Of a DNA stretch of 64,000 bases, positions 9,519-17,549 are shown piece by piece (within the stretch, counting starts at the first letter, position 1; each line of letters begins with the position of its first letter). The position numbers and the translations under genes were made by a program. The notes under the pieces were generated by a model. That model was not told the DNA's origin and ran no database searches. It was given only the letters and a program-made list of their open reading frames with translations. Origin of the DNA: Zhihengliuella flava (GTDB lineage: Bacteria; Actinomycetota; Actinomycetes; Actinomycetales; Micrococcaceae); assembly GCF_015751895.1 (NCBI RefSeq), contig NZ_JADOTZ010000001.1:62001-126000 (forward strand). The letters run 5' to 3'.

Positions 9519-10134
9519 ATCGACCACGGCGGGCCAGCGCGCCCGGGTCGGGGTGATGGGTGGTACTTTCGACCCGATCCACCATGGCCACCTAGTTGCT
9601 GCGAGTGAGGTCGCCGCCACGTTTGGCCTCGACGAAGTGATCTTCGTCCCAACCGGCCAGCCGTGGCAAAAACAACACAAAAAGGTGTCCCACTCGGAGC
9701 ATCGCTACCTCATGACTGTGGTGGCAACGGCCTCGAACCCGCGGTTCACGGTCAGCCGGGTCGACATTGATCGGCCCGGCGTCACGTACACCATAGATAC
9801 GCTCCGTGACCTGCGGCGCCAGCGCCCCCAGGCGGAACTTTTCTTCATTACTGGGGCCGACGCGCTGGCACAGATCATGTCGTGGAAAGACGTCGATGAG
9901 CTGTGGGGGCTCGCGCACTTCGTGGGAGTGACACGGCCGGGACACGAGCTTCCGGACTTGGGCCGGCAGGACGTCAGCCTGCTGGAGGTCCCGGCGCTTG
10001 CGATTTCCTCGACGGGGTGTCGGGAGCGTGTCGCAGAGCATCAGCCCGTTTGGTACCTCGTACCTGACGGAGTCGTGCAGTACATCGCCAAACATCAGTT
10101 GTATCTGGAATCATCAGAAGCTGAGAATGCATAA
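9502..10134 (+). CDS. nadD: Nicotinate-nucleotide adenylyltransferase
   Basis: Transfers AMP from ATP to nicotinate mononucleotide in NAD synthesis. Nucleotidyltransferase signature [12 protein letters not shown] is near the N-terminus and the ISST signature near the C-terminus ([12 protein letters not shown]). The start is ambiguous: the frame extends back to GTG 9436, with ATGs at 9448 and 9457, all deep inside the previous gene. GTG 9502 gives 210 residues, which is the usual family length, and a 17-nt overlap. No start has a convincing ribosome-binding site, which fits translational coupling to the upstream small gene. Confidence 0.93.
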   Translation: MERITKSTTAGQRARVGVMGGTFDPIHHGHLVAASEVAATFGLDEVIFVPTGQPWQKQHKKVSHSEHRYLMTVVATASNPRFTVSRVDIDRPGVTYTIDTLRDLRRQRPQAELFFITGADALAQIMSWKDVDELWGLAHFVGVTRPGHELPDLGRQDVSLLEVPALAISSTGCRERVAEHQPVWYLVPDGVVQYIAKHQLYLESSEAENA

Positions 10135-10149
10135 TCGGGATTGGACAGC

Positions 10150-11403
10150 ATGAGCAACGATTCGGAGCCCGTCCTCACCCGGCGTGCTCTGCGGGAGCGG
10201 CAGCGCGCCAAAGAAGCTGCCGAGCGCGCAGCGGCCTCCGCGGGCGAGGCTGACGCGCCTGCGCCCTCCGAGGCGCCTGCGGCAACGGATGCCACTGCCG
10301 ATCAGCCGGTGCCGGCGTCTGAGGCACCTGCTGCCCAGGGGGCCCCTGATGCCGTGCCGGAGGATGACTCGACTGAGCAGGTCACGTCACAGCGTGTGAG
10401 GCGTGCCAATCGAAGTCGGCGTGCTGCAGAAGTTCCCGTTGACGCTATCCCGGCCCGCACTGAGCGCAGTTCTTTGCAGCGCCAACGTGATCGCGAAGCG
10501 TTGCGCCGTCGTCGAGCAGAAGAGCAGGCAGCCGAGCAGCAGCCGGCGGAAGAAGCGGCACCCTTGACGCGACGGCAGCTGCGTCTCCAAGCGAAGCAGC
10601 GCGAAGCTGCTCTCGCGGCGGAGGCCACAGCCGAGCAGCAAACGGAGGGGCAGGCAGCGAACGATCCGGCCCCTGATGCCAATTCCGCGCCGCAGCAGCG
10701 TGTTGAGCCCGCTGCCGAGGCGGATTTGGATACCGCGCCGACGCCGCGAGTGCGCCCTCTGCCCGAGGCCGAGACGGGTCAGCAGGCCAGCCCCGGTGAT
10801 CATCTGAGCGTCGAAGAGGCTCTGCGGCAGAAGGAAGAGGCGCAGCCGGAAGCGGCTCCCACAGCGGGGTCTGTGGGGACGGATGATACCGGACTCATCG
10901 ACTTGGAACAGTTGGCTGCCCAGCGCGAACATGCCGCTCGAGCGGCCGTGATTAATCGCCGCATCGCCGAGCGGCGTCGTCTCGAGGCGGAGAATGCTCA
11001 GCGTCTGAACCATGTCAGTTCGGATCCGTTTACCGGAGCGATGAATCAGTTTGTCAACGCCGATAGCGCGTTGACGAACACGGGCGTGACAGGGCCACCG
11101 ACGAGCGGTGTGGATCTGGATTTCTCCCGGGTCAACGAGCCACAGCAGGTCCAGCGACGCACGGGACGTCCCGTGCCCCAGCAGGAGGCGTCCTCTGCAT
11201 CACCCGCGGAGAGTCCAGCTCATCACGCGCCGGTTGAGGGGCCGCCCATGGCCGCCGTTGAGGCCCAGGGATTGGATCCCTTGGACTCCGTCACGGCCGG
11301 GATCCGCCGAGCCAACACGTGGCTCTACGTGTCCTTCGGTGCCCTGGCCGTGGGCGTAGGCACGTTCGTCGCCGGGCTGACGATGATCATCAATAGCAAT
11401 TAG
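10150..11403 (+). CDS. Low-complexity tail-anchored membrane protein of unknown function
   Basis: This 417-residue protein is dominated by Ala, Glu, Gln, Arg and Pro and is probably mostly disordered or coiled. A single hydrophobic segment lies at the extreme C-terminus (about the last 28 residues, LYVSFGALAVGVGTFVAGLT) with only a few residues after it. The bulk should therefore be cytoplasmic and anchored by its tail. The motif LTRRALRERQRAKEAAE near the N-terminus recurs as LTRRQLRLQAKQREAAL near residue 140. ATG 10150 is preceded by GGGA at a normal distance; a TTG at 10141 is in frame. It sits between nadD and rsfS, a conserved context. I do not recognise a function. Confidence 0.8.
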   Translation: MSNDSEPVLTRRALRERQRAKEAAERAAASAGEADAPAPSEAPAATDATADQPVPASEAPAAQGAPDAVPEDDSTEQVTSQRVRRANRSRRAAEVPVDAIPARTERSSLQRQRDREALRRRRAEEQAAEQQPAEEAAPLTRRQLRLQAKQREAALAAEATAEQQTEGQAANDPAPDANSAPQQRVEPAAEADLDTAPTPRVRPLPEAETGQQASPGDHLSVEEALRQKEEAQPEAAPTAGSVGTDDTGLIDLEQLAAQREHAARAAVINRRIAERRRLEAENAQRLNHVSSDPFTGAMNQFVNADSALTNTGVTGPPTSGVDLDFSRVNEPQQVQRRTGRPVPQQEASSASPAESPAHHAPVEGPPMAAVEAQGLDPLDSVTAGIRRANTWLYVSFGALAVGVGTFVAGLTMIINSN

Positions 11404-11424
11404 CACCTTCTAGGTAGGAGAGCC

Positions 11425-11811
11425 GTGGCGCTCAACGAACACACTCGCACCATCATCAATATTGCCGCTCGCGCCGCTGACGCTAAGCACGCAGAGAATC
11501 TCGCTGCGGTCGACGTCGGGGAGCGGCTAGGCATTACGGACGCGTTCTTTTTTGCCTCCGCAGAAACGGAGCGTCAGGTCAATGCCGTAGTCGACGCGAT
11601 CGAAGAGGCCTTGCTCGAACAGCTTGATCTCAAGCCCGCACGTCGTGAGGGTCGTAGCGAGGGCCGCTGGGTCTTGCTGGACTATCTCGACGTGGTGATT
11701 CATGTTCAGCATCAGGAAGACCGGGTCTTTTATGCTTTGGATCGTCTCTGGAGCGACTGCCCGGCGATCGAGCTTCCACATCTCGGTGCGCCAGGCGCCA
11801 CAGCCGAATAA
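11425..11811 (+). CDS. rsfS: Ribosomal silencing factor RsfS
   Basis: Binds ribosomal protein L14 and blocks subunit joining, which lowers translation under starvation. The 128-residue protein has the RsfS/Iojap fold: AARAADAKHAENLAAVDV at the start, the GRSEGRWVLLDYLDVVIHV core and the DRVFYALDRLW segment. The GTG start lies after AGGTAGGAG. The nadD-(membrane protein)-rsfS order supports the call. Confidence 0.96.
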   Translation: MALNEHTRTIINIAARAADAKHAENLAAVDVGERLGITDAFFFASAETERQVNAVVDAIEEALLEQLDLKPARREGRSEGRWVLLDYLDVVIHVQHQEDRVFYALDRLWSDCPAIELPHLGAPGATAE

Positions 11812-11837
11812 CTGGCACGCTGGATGGCGCCCCCGAT

Positions 11838-11866
11838 TTGGTGGGCCGCCGCCGGTCAACTAAGAT
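11838..11866 (+). promoter_or_regulatory. Promoter of tRNA-Ala
   Basis: TTGGTG (11838-11843) and TAAGAT (11861-11866) have an ideal 17-nt spacer and end 27 nt before the tRNA. Confidence 0.6.
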
Positions 11867-11893
11867 AAACGAGTTGCTCGAGGAGCAGCTTGC

Positions 11894-11966
11894 GGGGGTA
11901 TGGCGCAGTTGGTAGCGCGTCTGCATGGCATGCAGAAGGTCAGGGGTTCGAATCCCCTTACCTCCA
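11894..11966 (+). tRNA. tRNA-Ala (anticodon GGC)
   Basis: This 73-nt cloverleaf has acceptor arms GGGGGTA and TACCTCC (one G-U pair), discriminator A, anticodon stem TCTGC/GCAGA with loop ATGGCAT (anticodon GGC), and T-arm GGGG-TTCGAAT-CCCC. The 3' CCA is not encoded; CCC follows the discriminator base. It reads GCC and GCT alanine codons. Confidence 0.97.
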
Positions 11967-11975
11967 CCCAGATGA

Positions 11976-12007
11976 CACTAGGCTCGGACTTCGGTCCGGG
12001 CCTAGTG
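11976..12007 (+). terminator. Hairpin terminator after tRNA-Ala
   Basis: A 14-bp stem (11976-11989 with 11994-12007, one T-G pair) is capped by a stable TTCG tetraloop and begins 9 nt after the tRNA. There is no real U-tract; it is likely a terminator of the actinobacterial type or a 3'-end processing barrier. Confidence 0.75.
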
Positions 12008-12042
12008 CCGTTAAGGCCTCGGTGGCACAGCGGCGAGCGCGC

Positions 12043-12048
12043 TACGAT
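12043..12048 (+). promoter_or_regulatory. -10 element for a leaderless SRAP transcript
   Basis: TACGAT lies exactly 6 nt before the ATG at 12055, and no ribosome-binding site precedes that ATG. The transcript most likely begins at the start codon. Confidence 0.5.
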
Positions 12049-12054
12049 GGCCGC

Positions 12055-12819
12055 ATGTGTGGGCGATATGTGATGGCGCGGGCCACAGGGGACTTGTTGG
12101 CCGAGGCGGATGCGGTGCTGGGGGAGCAGGTAGAAGCTGAAGATCTCAGCCCCTCATGGAATGTTGCTCCAACTACCAACGTGCCGATCGTCGTGGAACG
12201 GCTGCAGGGTACCGCGGTTCATCGCGAAGTTTACGGCGCCCACTGGGGCCTGGTGCCCCGCTGGGCGAAAGACCGTCAGATCGGCGTTCGCGCCTTCAAT
12301 GCACGGAGCGAAACCGTGACGGAGAAGCCGATGTTTCGATCCGCCGTCGTCACCCGGCGCTGCGCGGTTCCCATGGATGGTTACTACGAATGGAAGCGCC
12401 AAGACACGGGAGCGAAAGCGCAGAAGCAGCCGTACTTTGTACATCCGGCCGATGGGTCGTTGGCCTTTTTTGCGGGACTCTATGAATGGTGGCGCGACCC
12501 GAGCGTTCCCGAGGACTCCGCTGGGGGGTGGATGCTTTCGACCAGTATTGTCACGAGGGACTCTCCCGATCCAGCCGCCGCCGGAGTCTTGGGGGAACTG
12601 GGGCAACTCCACGATCGGTTACCCGTCCCGCTCTCCGAGGCCTCGATGCAGGCGTGGATTGACTGTCGGGACCGCAATGCCGCAGTGCTCGTCGAGCGGG
12701 TGAGGCAGGACGCGTATGCGGTGGCGAAGACGTGGCAGCTTGATCCGGTGAGTGCCGCCGTCGGCAATGTGAGGAACAACGCTGCGGACTTGATCTCCCC
12801 AGTCAAGGCCTTGTTCTAA
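12055..12819 (+). CDS. SRAP-domain abasic-site processing protein (YedK/HMCES family)
   Basis: This 254-residue SOS-response-associated peptidase family protein crosslinks to abasic sites in single-stranded DNA through its N-terminal cysteine. The start MCGRY puts Cys2 at the N-terminus after methionine removal, which fixes the start codon. The other conserved residues are present: the Asn in WNVAPT (near 36), FNARSET (near 82-88), the Glu of GYYEWK and the His in LHDRLPV (near 186). A longer frame reaches back through the tRNA and is rejected. It lies just upstream of the LexA-box-controlled dnaE2 pair, so three DNA-damage genes are adjacent. Confidence 0.96.
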   Translation: MCGRYVMARATGDLLAEADAVLGEQVEAEDLSPSWNVAPTTNVPIVVERLQGTAVHREVYGAHWGLVPRWAKDRQIGVRAFNARSETVTEKPMFRSAVVTRRCAVPMDGYYEWKRQDTGAKAQKQPYFVHPADGSLAFFAGLYEWWRDPSVPEDSAGGWMLSTSIVTRDSPDPAAAGVLGELGQLHDRLPVPLSEASMQAWIDCRDRNAAVLVERVRQDAYAVAKTWQLDPVSAAVGNVRNNAADLISPVKALF

Positions 12820-12888
12820 ACAGCAATCTCGCTCGAGGTGAATCGCCCACTCTATTTTGTGGGGTGCCGCCAGCTAACCTCTCTGTAC

Positions 12889-12911
12889 TCGAACATATTT
12901 TCGAATACAAT
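12889..12911 (+). promoter_or_regulatory. SOS box (LexA operator) and -10 element of the dnaE2 transcript
   Basis: TCGAACATATTTTCGA (12889-12904) matches the actinobacterial/Gram-positive LexA palindrome TCGAAC-N4-GTTCGA at all but one position. One base later is TACAAT (12906-12911), a near-consensus -10. The operator thus occupies the -35/-10 spacer, where LexA would block RNA polymerase. It lies about 100 nt before the small gene that overlaps dnaE2. Confidence 0.88.
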
Positions 12912-13007
12912 GGAGGTTCACTCCTCGCTTCCCGGGGTGGCTCTTCCCGTTTCACTGACGCCGTGGCAGCTCACACCGCGGGCCTTGAGATGGAGGTTTA
13001 CACACCA

Positions 13008-13319
13008 ATGGGCTTGTTCACACAGGGCATAGAAGTTATCTGCTCATCGTCTGGAGCCCCCGAACTCCTGCAATGGCAGGAGCAGGATTTTCGGGTGACG
13101 GTTCCACCGGTGCGCTGGTTTGAGCGGCGGAACTGGTGGACCGAAGAGCCGCGCGTACAGCGCGGTAACGGTGCCGGCGTCGTGGATCACGAGATGTGGC
13201 GCGTCCAAGCTGTGGGTGCCCGTGACGGATCGCTGCGTACCTTCGAGGTTTCTCGTCACCAACGCTCGGGCCGATGGCGCATGATTCGTGTCCACGATGC
13301 CGTACGGGAAGCTGCATGA
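13008..13319 (+). CDS. Small DUF6504-like protein coupled to dnaE2
   Basis: This basic, Trp/Arg-rich 103-residue protein begins MGLFTQGIEVICSSSG. It contains RWFERRNWWTEE and DHEMWRVQA motifs and ends in a GRWRMIRVHDA strand. From memory it resembles the DUF6504 proteins found next to actinobacterial error-prone polymerase genes; that cannot be verified here. ATG 13008 has GGAGG 11 nt upstream; ATG 12990 and a GTG at 12864 are in frame but lack a good site. Its stop overlaps the dnaE2 start as ATGA, so it should be SOS-induced and cotranslated with the polymerase. An accessory role in the mutasome is inference. Confidence 0.75.
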   Translation: MGLFTQGIEVICSSSGAPELLQWQEQDFRVTVPPVRWFERRNWWTEEPRVQRGNGAGVVDHEMWRVQAVGARDGSLRTFEVSRHQRSGRWRMIRVHDAVREAA

Positions 13320-16300
13320 GCGGCTTTGTGCATCTCAGTGCAGCTAGTTCTTTCAGCGCACATTATGGCGTCTCCACCCCAGCAGAGCTGGCCGCTGCGG
13401 CAGCCGCGGATGGACAGCCTGCGCTGGCTTGCACTGACCGGGATGGTCTCTATGGGGCCGTCAAACACTTCTCTGCCTGCCGGGAGTCCGGCATTGGCGC
13501 GATTCTGGGGGTGAACCTGACACTGCTTGCACCAACGGGCGCGGCCCGGCATGGAGTCAGAGCGGGGGAGGCAACCCGCATGGAACCGGCCGGCCGGGTG
13601 ACCATTTTGGCGCGAGGGAACGACGGCGGCATTGGTTATGGTGCCCTGTGCCGCTTGATTTCCGTAGCTCATGCACGTGCGGACCTGATCGGTGTTGAAC
13701 TGACTGAAATTGCCCATGCGGCCGGGTCCGACGGGCGTCTGATCGTCCTATTGGGCCCGGAATCGGATGTTGGGCGCGCAGCGTTGCGGCGTGATGAAAC
13801 GCGTCAACGTGCCCTTCTGCGCCGGTGGGCGGCCCACCTGCCCCGAGGAAGCGTGGCCGTTGAGGCGGTGACGCACCTGAACGCCCCGGGCGCCTATCTC
13901 AGCACCGCGCACGCGGCGCGCATGGTGCGCGTTGCGCGGCAGCTCGGCGTATCCTCCGTGATAGCTAACGCGGTACGGTATGCCACTGCCGACGGTGCGG
14001 CGACGGCCGATGTTCTCGACGCGGTGCGCGCGTTGAGGCCACTGCATCGCTTAGGGAGCGATTCGACGCCGGGCGGGTGGCAGCCCAATGGTCAAGGATG
14101 GCTAAAAACCGGCGCGGAAATGGAGCGGGCAGCTCATGAGGTCGCGGCGGCCATGGGGCAGGGAGCTGCCCTTGCTCAGAAATTGCTGCACAACACCAGC
14201 ACCATCGCCCAGCGGTGCCAACTGGATCTTTCCGGTGACGTGGGATGGGGAAAGCCGGTGGTGCCAGAGGCTGGCGTTATTGGCATTGCTGGCTCCCCAG
14301 ATCGTGAATTGGCCAGGCGCTGTGCGGCGGGGGTGGATCGGTTATACCCAGACGCGCGGGCGGGAAGCGCTGCCGAGCGGGACTTGAGTCGACGGCTCGA
14401 TCTTGAACTCGACGTGATCGCCGACTTGGGATACTCGTCCTATTTCCTGACCGTTGCTGAGGTTTCAGACATGATCACCCGGCTCGGCGTGCGTAACGCG
14501 GCCCGTGGTTCGGGGGCGTCGAGCTTGGTGAACTATCTGTTAGGCATCAGCCACGTCGACCCCCTGCAGCACAACTTGATTTTCGAGCGCTTCCTTTCCC
14601 GCAATCGCACTACTCTGCCGGACATTGATATTGATGTCGAAAGTGCCGAACGGCACCGGGTGTACCGGGAGATCTTTTCCCGGTTCGGGCCCGAACGCGT
14701 CACGCTGATGAGCATGCAAAATGCGTACCGCGCCCGCGGGGCGGTACGCGATGTCGGGCTAGCGCTCGGGGTTGAGGAAAGCAGGGTGGACGATCTCGCT
14801 AAACAGCTGTGGCGGTTCTCCGCATCAAACTTTCGGGAAGCCTTAGAAGAAAAACCAGAACTGGCTGCACTCAGCGAAAAAGTCAGTTCACACCGACAAC
14901 TCGATTTGCTGGTTGACCTGACTGAACGACTGGACCGGCTTCCGCGGCATATTTCGATGCACCCCTGCGGTGTGATTCTCTCCGACGCATCGCTGCTCGG
15001 CCGTACCCCGGTACAGCCGAGCGGAATGGGCCTACCCATGAGCCAGTTTGATAAACACGACATGGACCCTATGGGGTTGCTCAAGCTTGACGTTCTGGGT
15101 GTACGGATGCAGAGCGCTATGGCCCATGCCGTGGCAGAAATCCGTCGCGTTCACCAGAAACCCGAAGATGTTGCCAAAGCTGGTGGCTACCTGACATCAG
15201 AGGGTGCACCGGAGTATGTCGGAGCTGACGGCACGCTCGATCTCGAAGGCCTCCCCTTAGATGATGAACCCACCTTCGAATTAATCCGCAGCACGCACAC
15301 GCTCGGCTGTTTCCAGATTGAATCGCCCGGGCAGCGCGAACTGGTGGGCAAACTTGCACCGCGCACGGTCAATGACCTGATCATTGATATTTCCCTTTTC
15401 CGCCCGGGGCCTATGCAATCGAACATGGTGAAGCCATACCTCGAGAACAGGCACGGGTTCGCGCAAGAGAAGTACCCGCACCCCGATCTGATTCCGGCAC
15501 TGGCGGAAACGCACGGAGTGACGGTATTTCACGAGCAGATCCTGCGCATTCTGAAAGTGATGACTGGCTGTGACTATGCGAAGGCGGATGTTCTACGCCG
15601 CTTGCTGGGCAGTTCCACACATGAAGCGCGGGTGGAAGAGTACTTTCGCCACCATGCCGCAGAGCGCGGGTATCGCCGCGCCGTCGTGGATGAGGTCTGG
15701 CATATTCTGGCCGCCTTCGGGAGCTTTGGATTCTGCAAAGCGCACGGTGCAGCCTTTGCCGTCCCCACCTATCAGAGCGCGTGGCTCAAAGCTCATCACC
15801 CCGAAGCCTTTCTGGCTGGGTTATGGGAGCACGATCCCGGGATGTACCCCAAGCGCCTTTTGGTCGCCGAAGCGCGTCGGCTCGGCATTCCGATCTTGCC
15901 CTTGGATGTCAACGCCTCGGATCTTTCGTATCGGGTTGAGCGGTGCGACGACGGCCAGTTGGGGATTCGGTTGGCGCTCACCGGAGTCTTCGGGGTCTCT
16001 CAGCGCGAAGTTGAGCGTCTAGCAGCCGGGCAGCCCTACAGGACGCTGACTGAGGTGAGGGAGCGTTCAGGACTCAAACGTGCCTCACTGGAACGATTCG
16101 CCGCCCTAGGGGCTTTTGACTGCCTCCAAAAGGGGCGAGGTAACCGGGTTGATTTGCTGCGGCATTGGGGTGCGCAGCCGAAAGCGCTTCCGAGAGGGCG
16201 CCGCCCTCTGCCAGGGCAACTGGCGTTACCCCTGCCGGACCTTGAACGGGAGCAACTCGAGGTCGGGGAAGAGATGCCGACCCGCGGCGAGCAGATCCGA

Positions 16301-16891
16301 ACCGAACTCAATTTGCTTTCGCTCGACGTCACGGGACACCTGATGGAAAGCTACGCGCCGCTGCTGCAACGGCTCGGCGTGACGCCGGCGAAGAATCTGC
16401 TGGGTCTGCGCAACGGAACCGAGGTCTTGGTGGCGGGCGTCCGCATCGCGACCCAGACACCGCCCATGCGCGGTGGTCAGAGAGTGGTCTTCATCAGTGT
16501 CGATGACGGAACCGGGTGCGTGGACTGCACGTTGTTCGACGACGCCCAGCAGCGTTCGGGGGCCCACCTCTTCGGCACCACCATGTTGCTGTTTCATGGG
16601 CTGACCCGGCGCACCGGTCCACGGGGCATCAGTGTTCAGGCGTTGCAAGCCTGGGACCTGTCAGATGCGCAAGCGCTGCCGCAGCCCGGGTACCTCAGCA
16701 GCCCGGAACGGCCACGAGAGGTTCGGCGGCGAAGCTCGGAGTCGAAGCAGGTGGAGCGCCTTGACGTGATGTCCGAAGCCGAGGGGCTCGATCAACGTGT
16801 CGCCGTCCACCATGGCGACGTGAGTCCTCTCACGTTCGCCTCCTCAGTGCCGCCGTCTGCTCATGCCGCGGAGACGTCGATGGTAAATTAG
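13316..16891 (+). CDS. dnaE2: Error-prone DNA polymerase III alpha-like subunit (ImuC/DnaE2)
   Basis: Translesion polymerase for damage-induced mutagenesis, 1191 residues. Order: N-terminal PHP domain (about 3-230), C-family polymerase palm with PDIDIDVES (near 438) and LKLDVLG (near 590) holding the catalytic Asp residues, helix-hairpin-helix region, and a C-terminal OB-fold. The PHP opening reads FVHLSAASSFS where active PHP domains have HLHVHSxYS, so the HxH metal ligands are lost and exonuclease activity is unlikely. GDDVGWGKPVV-type inserts mark it as DnaE2 rather than replicative DnaE1. Start chosen at the ATGA overlap with the upstream gene. No imuA or imuB gene is adjacent. Confidence 0.93.
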   Translation: MSGFVHLSAASSFSAHYGVSTPAELAAAAAADGQPALACTDRDGLYGAVKHFSACRESGIGAILGVNLTLLAPTGAARHGVRAGEATRMEPAGRVTILARGNDGGIGYGALCRLISVAHARADLIGVELTEIAHAAGSDGRLIVLLGPESDVGRAALRRDETRQRALLRRWAAHLPRGSVAVEAVTHLNAPGAYLSTAHAARMVRVARQLGVSSVIANAVRYATADGAATADVLDAVRALRPLHRLGSDSTPGGWQPNGQGWLKTGAEMERAAHEVAAAMGQGAALAQKLLHNTSTIAQRCQLDLSGDVGWGKPVVPEAGVIGIAGSPDRELARRCAAGVDRLYPDARAGSAAERDLSRRLDLELDVIADLGYSSYFLTVAEVSDMITRLGVRNAARGSGASSLVNYLLGISHVDPLQHNLIFERFLSRNRTTLPDIDIDVESAERHRVYREIFSRFGPERVTLMSMQNAYRARGAVRDVGLALGVEESRVDDLAKQLWRFSASNFREALEEKPELAALSEKVSSHRQLDLLVDLTERLDRLPRHISMHPCGVILSDASLLGRTPVQPSGMGLPMSQFDKHDMDPMGLLKLDVLGVRMQSAMAHAVAEIRRVHQKPEDVAKAGGYLTSEGAPEYVGADGTLDLEGLPLDDEPTFELIRSTHTLGCFQIESPGQRELVGKLAPRTVNDLIIDISLFRPGPMQSNMVKPYLENRHGFAQEKYPHPDLIPALAETHGVTVFHEQILRILKVMTGCDYAKADVLRRLLGSSTHEARVEEYFRHHAAERGYRRAVVDEVWHILAAFGSFGFCKAHGAAFAVPTYQSAWLKAHHPEAFLAGLWEHDPGMYPKRLLVAEARRLGIPILPLDVNASDLSYRVERCDDGQLGIRLALTGVFGVSQREVERLAAGQPYRTLTEVRERSGLKRASLERFAALGAFDCLQKGRGNRVDLLRHWGAQPKALPRGRRPLPGQLALPLPDLEREQLEVGEEMPTRGEQIRTELNLLSLDVTGHLMESYAPLLQRLGVTPAKNLLGLRNGTEVLVAGVRIATQTPPMRGGQRVVFISVDDGTGCVDCTLFDDAQQRSGAHLFGTTMLLFHGLTRRTGPRGISVQALQAWDLSDAQALPQPGYLSSPERPREVRRRSSESKQVERLDVMSEAEGLDQRVAVHHGDVSPLTFASSVPPSAHAAETSMVN

Positions 16892-16945
16892 CTCACAGCA
16901 GTCACCCTTTAAGTCCGTCCTGTGAGGCGGGGAAGGAGGCGGCAC
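16884..16945 (+). promoter_or_regulatory. pyr operon leader with PyrR-type RNA binding loop
   Basis: TAAATT (16884-16889), at the very end of dnaE2, is a candidate -10 giving a leader of about 50 nt. The leader contains TCCTGTGAGGCG (16918-16929), close to the PyrR binding-loop consensus around CCNGNGAGG, flanked by complementary CCTT (16906-16909) and AAGG (16933-16936). The right arm of the outer stem is part of the ribosome-binding site AAGGAGG. PyrR binding should stabilise the hairpin and block pyrR translation. The RNA site is inference from motif and position. Confidence 0.6.
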
Positions 16946-16946
16946 G

Positions 16947-17549
16947 ATGAATCCTGCGGATTCTGACAACCGCAGTACCAGTGTGTCCGCGACGTCGCGT
17001 ACGGTCCTGACCGGTAGCGACATCGAGCGCGTTCTGACGCGCATTGCCCACGAGATCATTGAAGCCAATAAAGGGACCAAGGACCTCGTTCTTTTGGGCA
17101 TCCCCACCCGTGGATATCCTCTAGCGCAGCGGCTGGGACAGCGAATCGCCGCGGCCGATCCAACCGTTGATCTGGAGTCCCTCGTGGGTCAACTCGACGT
17201 CACGATGTACCGCGACGACCTCCGTCACGGCACCTCCCGCACTCCGTCACCGACGCGCATTCCGGCCCAAGGACTCGACGATCAGGTCGTCGTGCTGGTG
17301 GACGACGTCCTCTTTTCCGGCCGCACCATCCGCGCTGCGCTGGACGCGCTGGCCGATATCGGACGCCCGCGCACAGTCCGCCTCGCCGTCCTCGTCGACC
17401 GCGGACACCGCCAGTTGCCGATCCGGGCGGACCACGTCGGAAAGAATCTGCCAACGGCGCTGAGTGAAAAGGTGCAAGTTCGACTCGCCGAAACGGACCA
17501 GTCGGACGGAACGCCCATTACTGACGTGGTGATTGAAGGTGGCGCGTGA
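16947..17549 (+). CDS. pyrR: Pyr operon RNA-binding regulator / uracil phosphoribosyltransferase
   Basis: UMP/UTP-responsive RNA-binding attenuation protein with phosphoribosyltransferase fold, 200 residues. The PRPP-binding loop [19 protein letters not shown] is near 112-130, and the RNA-contacting segments typical of PyrR ([18 protein letters not shown]) are present. AAGGAGG lies 7 nt upstream of ATG 16947. It is the first gene of the pyrimidine operon and overlaps pyrB by four bases (GTGA). A matching RNA site lies in its own leader, consistent with autoregulation. Confidence 0.96.
   Translation: MNPADSDNRSTSVSATSRTVLTGSDIERVLTRIAHEIIEANKGTKDLVLLGIPTRGYPLAQRLGQRIAAADPTVDLESLVGQLDVTMYRDDLRHGTSRTPSPTRIPAQGLDDQVVVLVDDVLFSGRTIRAALDALADIGRPRTVRLAVLVDRGHRQLPIRADHVGKNLPTALSEKVQVRLAETDQSDGTPITDVVIEGGA

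Noticed and set aside
12840-13007. Remnant of imuB or another gene between SRAP and the DUF6504-like gene
   Set aside because: The frames here have no recognisable motif and the promoter and LexA box occupy this space.
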